Source of the DNA: an uncultured Clostridium sp.
Lineage (GTDB): Bacteria; Bacillota; Clostridia; Clostridiales; Clostridiaceae
Length of the DNA: 15,791 bases
Direction of reading: 5' to 3'
Assembly: GCA_934746015.1 (NCBI GenBank)
Contig: CAKVEW010000053.1
Location: 1-15,791 of the forward strand
A program made the translations under genes and the position numbers. Of this stretch, positions 15,767 through 15,791 are shown piece after piece (position 1 is the first letter of the stretch; every line of letters begins with the position of its first letter). The notes under the pieces were generated by a model. The model saw only the letters and a program-made list of their open reading frames with translations. It did not search any database and had not been told where the DNA came from.

Positions 15767-15791
15767 GTTAATTTTGTAGTTAAATCACTTG

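Overview
The window is ordinary chromosomal DNA from a low-GC Firmicute, most likely Clostridium sensu stricto. The evidence is the very A+T-rich base composition, the dominance of AGA (Arg) and ATA (Ile) codons, the strong GGAGG-type ribosome binding sites, the LPxTG sorting signal, and a housekeeping gene block (rho, rpmE, tdk, prmC, prfA, ywlC, rpiB, upp) that largely follows the rho-to-upp neighbourhood of Bacillus and clostridia. Species cannot be fixed by eye. I see no tRNA, rRNA, CRISPR array, insertion sequence or phage gene.

Layout. Positions 1-1814 hold the end of a BmpA/NupNOPQ-type nucleoside ABC transporter operon: two permeases overlapping by one base, the first cut by the window edge. 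After a hairpin and a good promoter comes a large secreted, sortase-anchored nucleotide phosphoesterase of the YfkN type (2095-5598). Next are a hairpin, a promoter and the transcription terminator Rho (5869-7269). Rho is convergent with a monogalactosyldiacylglycerol-synthase/UgtP-type glycosyltransferase on the minus strand (7301-8407), with a hairpin between them that contains the glycosyltransferase stop codon. rpmE (minus) and tdk (plus) are divergent from a shared 151-bp promoter region. The plus-strand block then runs tdk, a DUF1385-PrmC fusion, prfA (with its own promoter), an unrecognised two-TM protein and ywlC (Sua5/TsaC family), and ends in a clear intrinsic terminator at 14260-14285. 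A 240-bp non-coding stretch with strong inverted repeats precedes rpiB-upp, which ends in two consecutive hairpins.

How the genes fit together. One theme is nucleic-acid scavenging. A wall-bound YfkN-like enzyme can strip phosphate from extracellular nucleotides and 2',3'-cyclic nucleotides. The NupPQ-like permeases can import the nucleosides. Tdk phosphorylates thymidine, Upp converts uracil to UMP, and RpiB links ribose phosphate to the pentose phosphate pathway. The second theme is translation: ribosomal protein L31, release factor RF1, the PrmC methyltransferase that modifies the GGQ glutamine of release factors, and the YwlC enzyme for the tRNA t6A modification.

I did not find a convincing previously undescribed system. 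The most unusual points are the single-polypeptide fusion of the membrane protein DUF1385/YqhQ to PrmC, the dual-specificity wall-anchored nucleotidase next to a nucleoside importer, and inverted repeats at the prfA and rpiB promoter regions.
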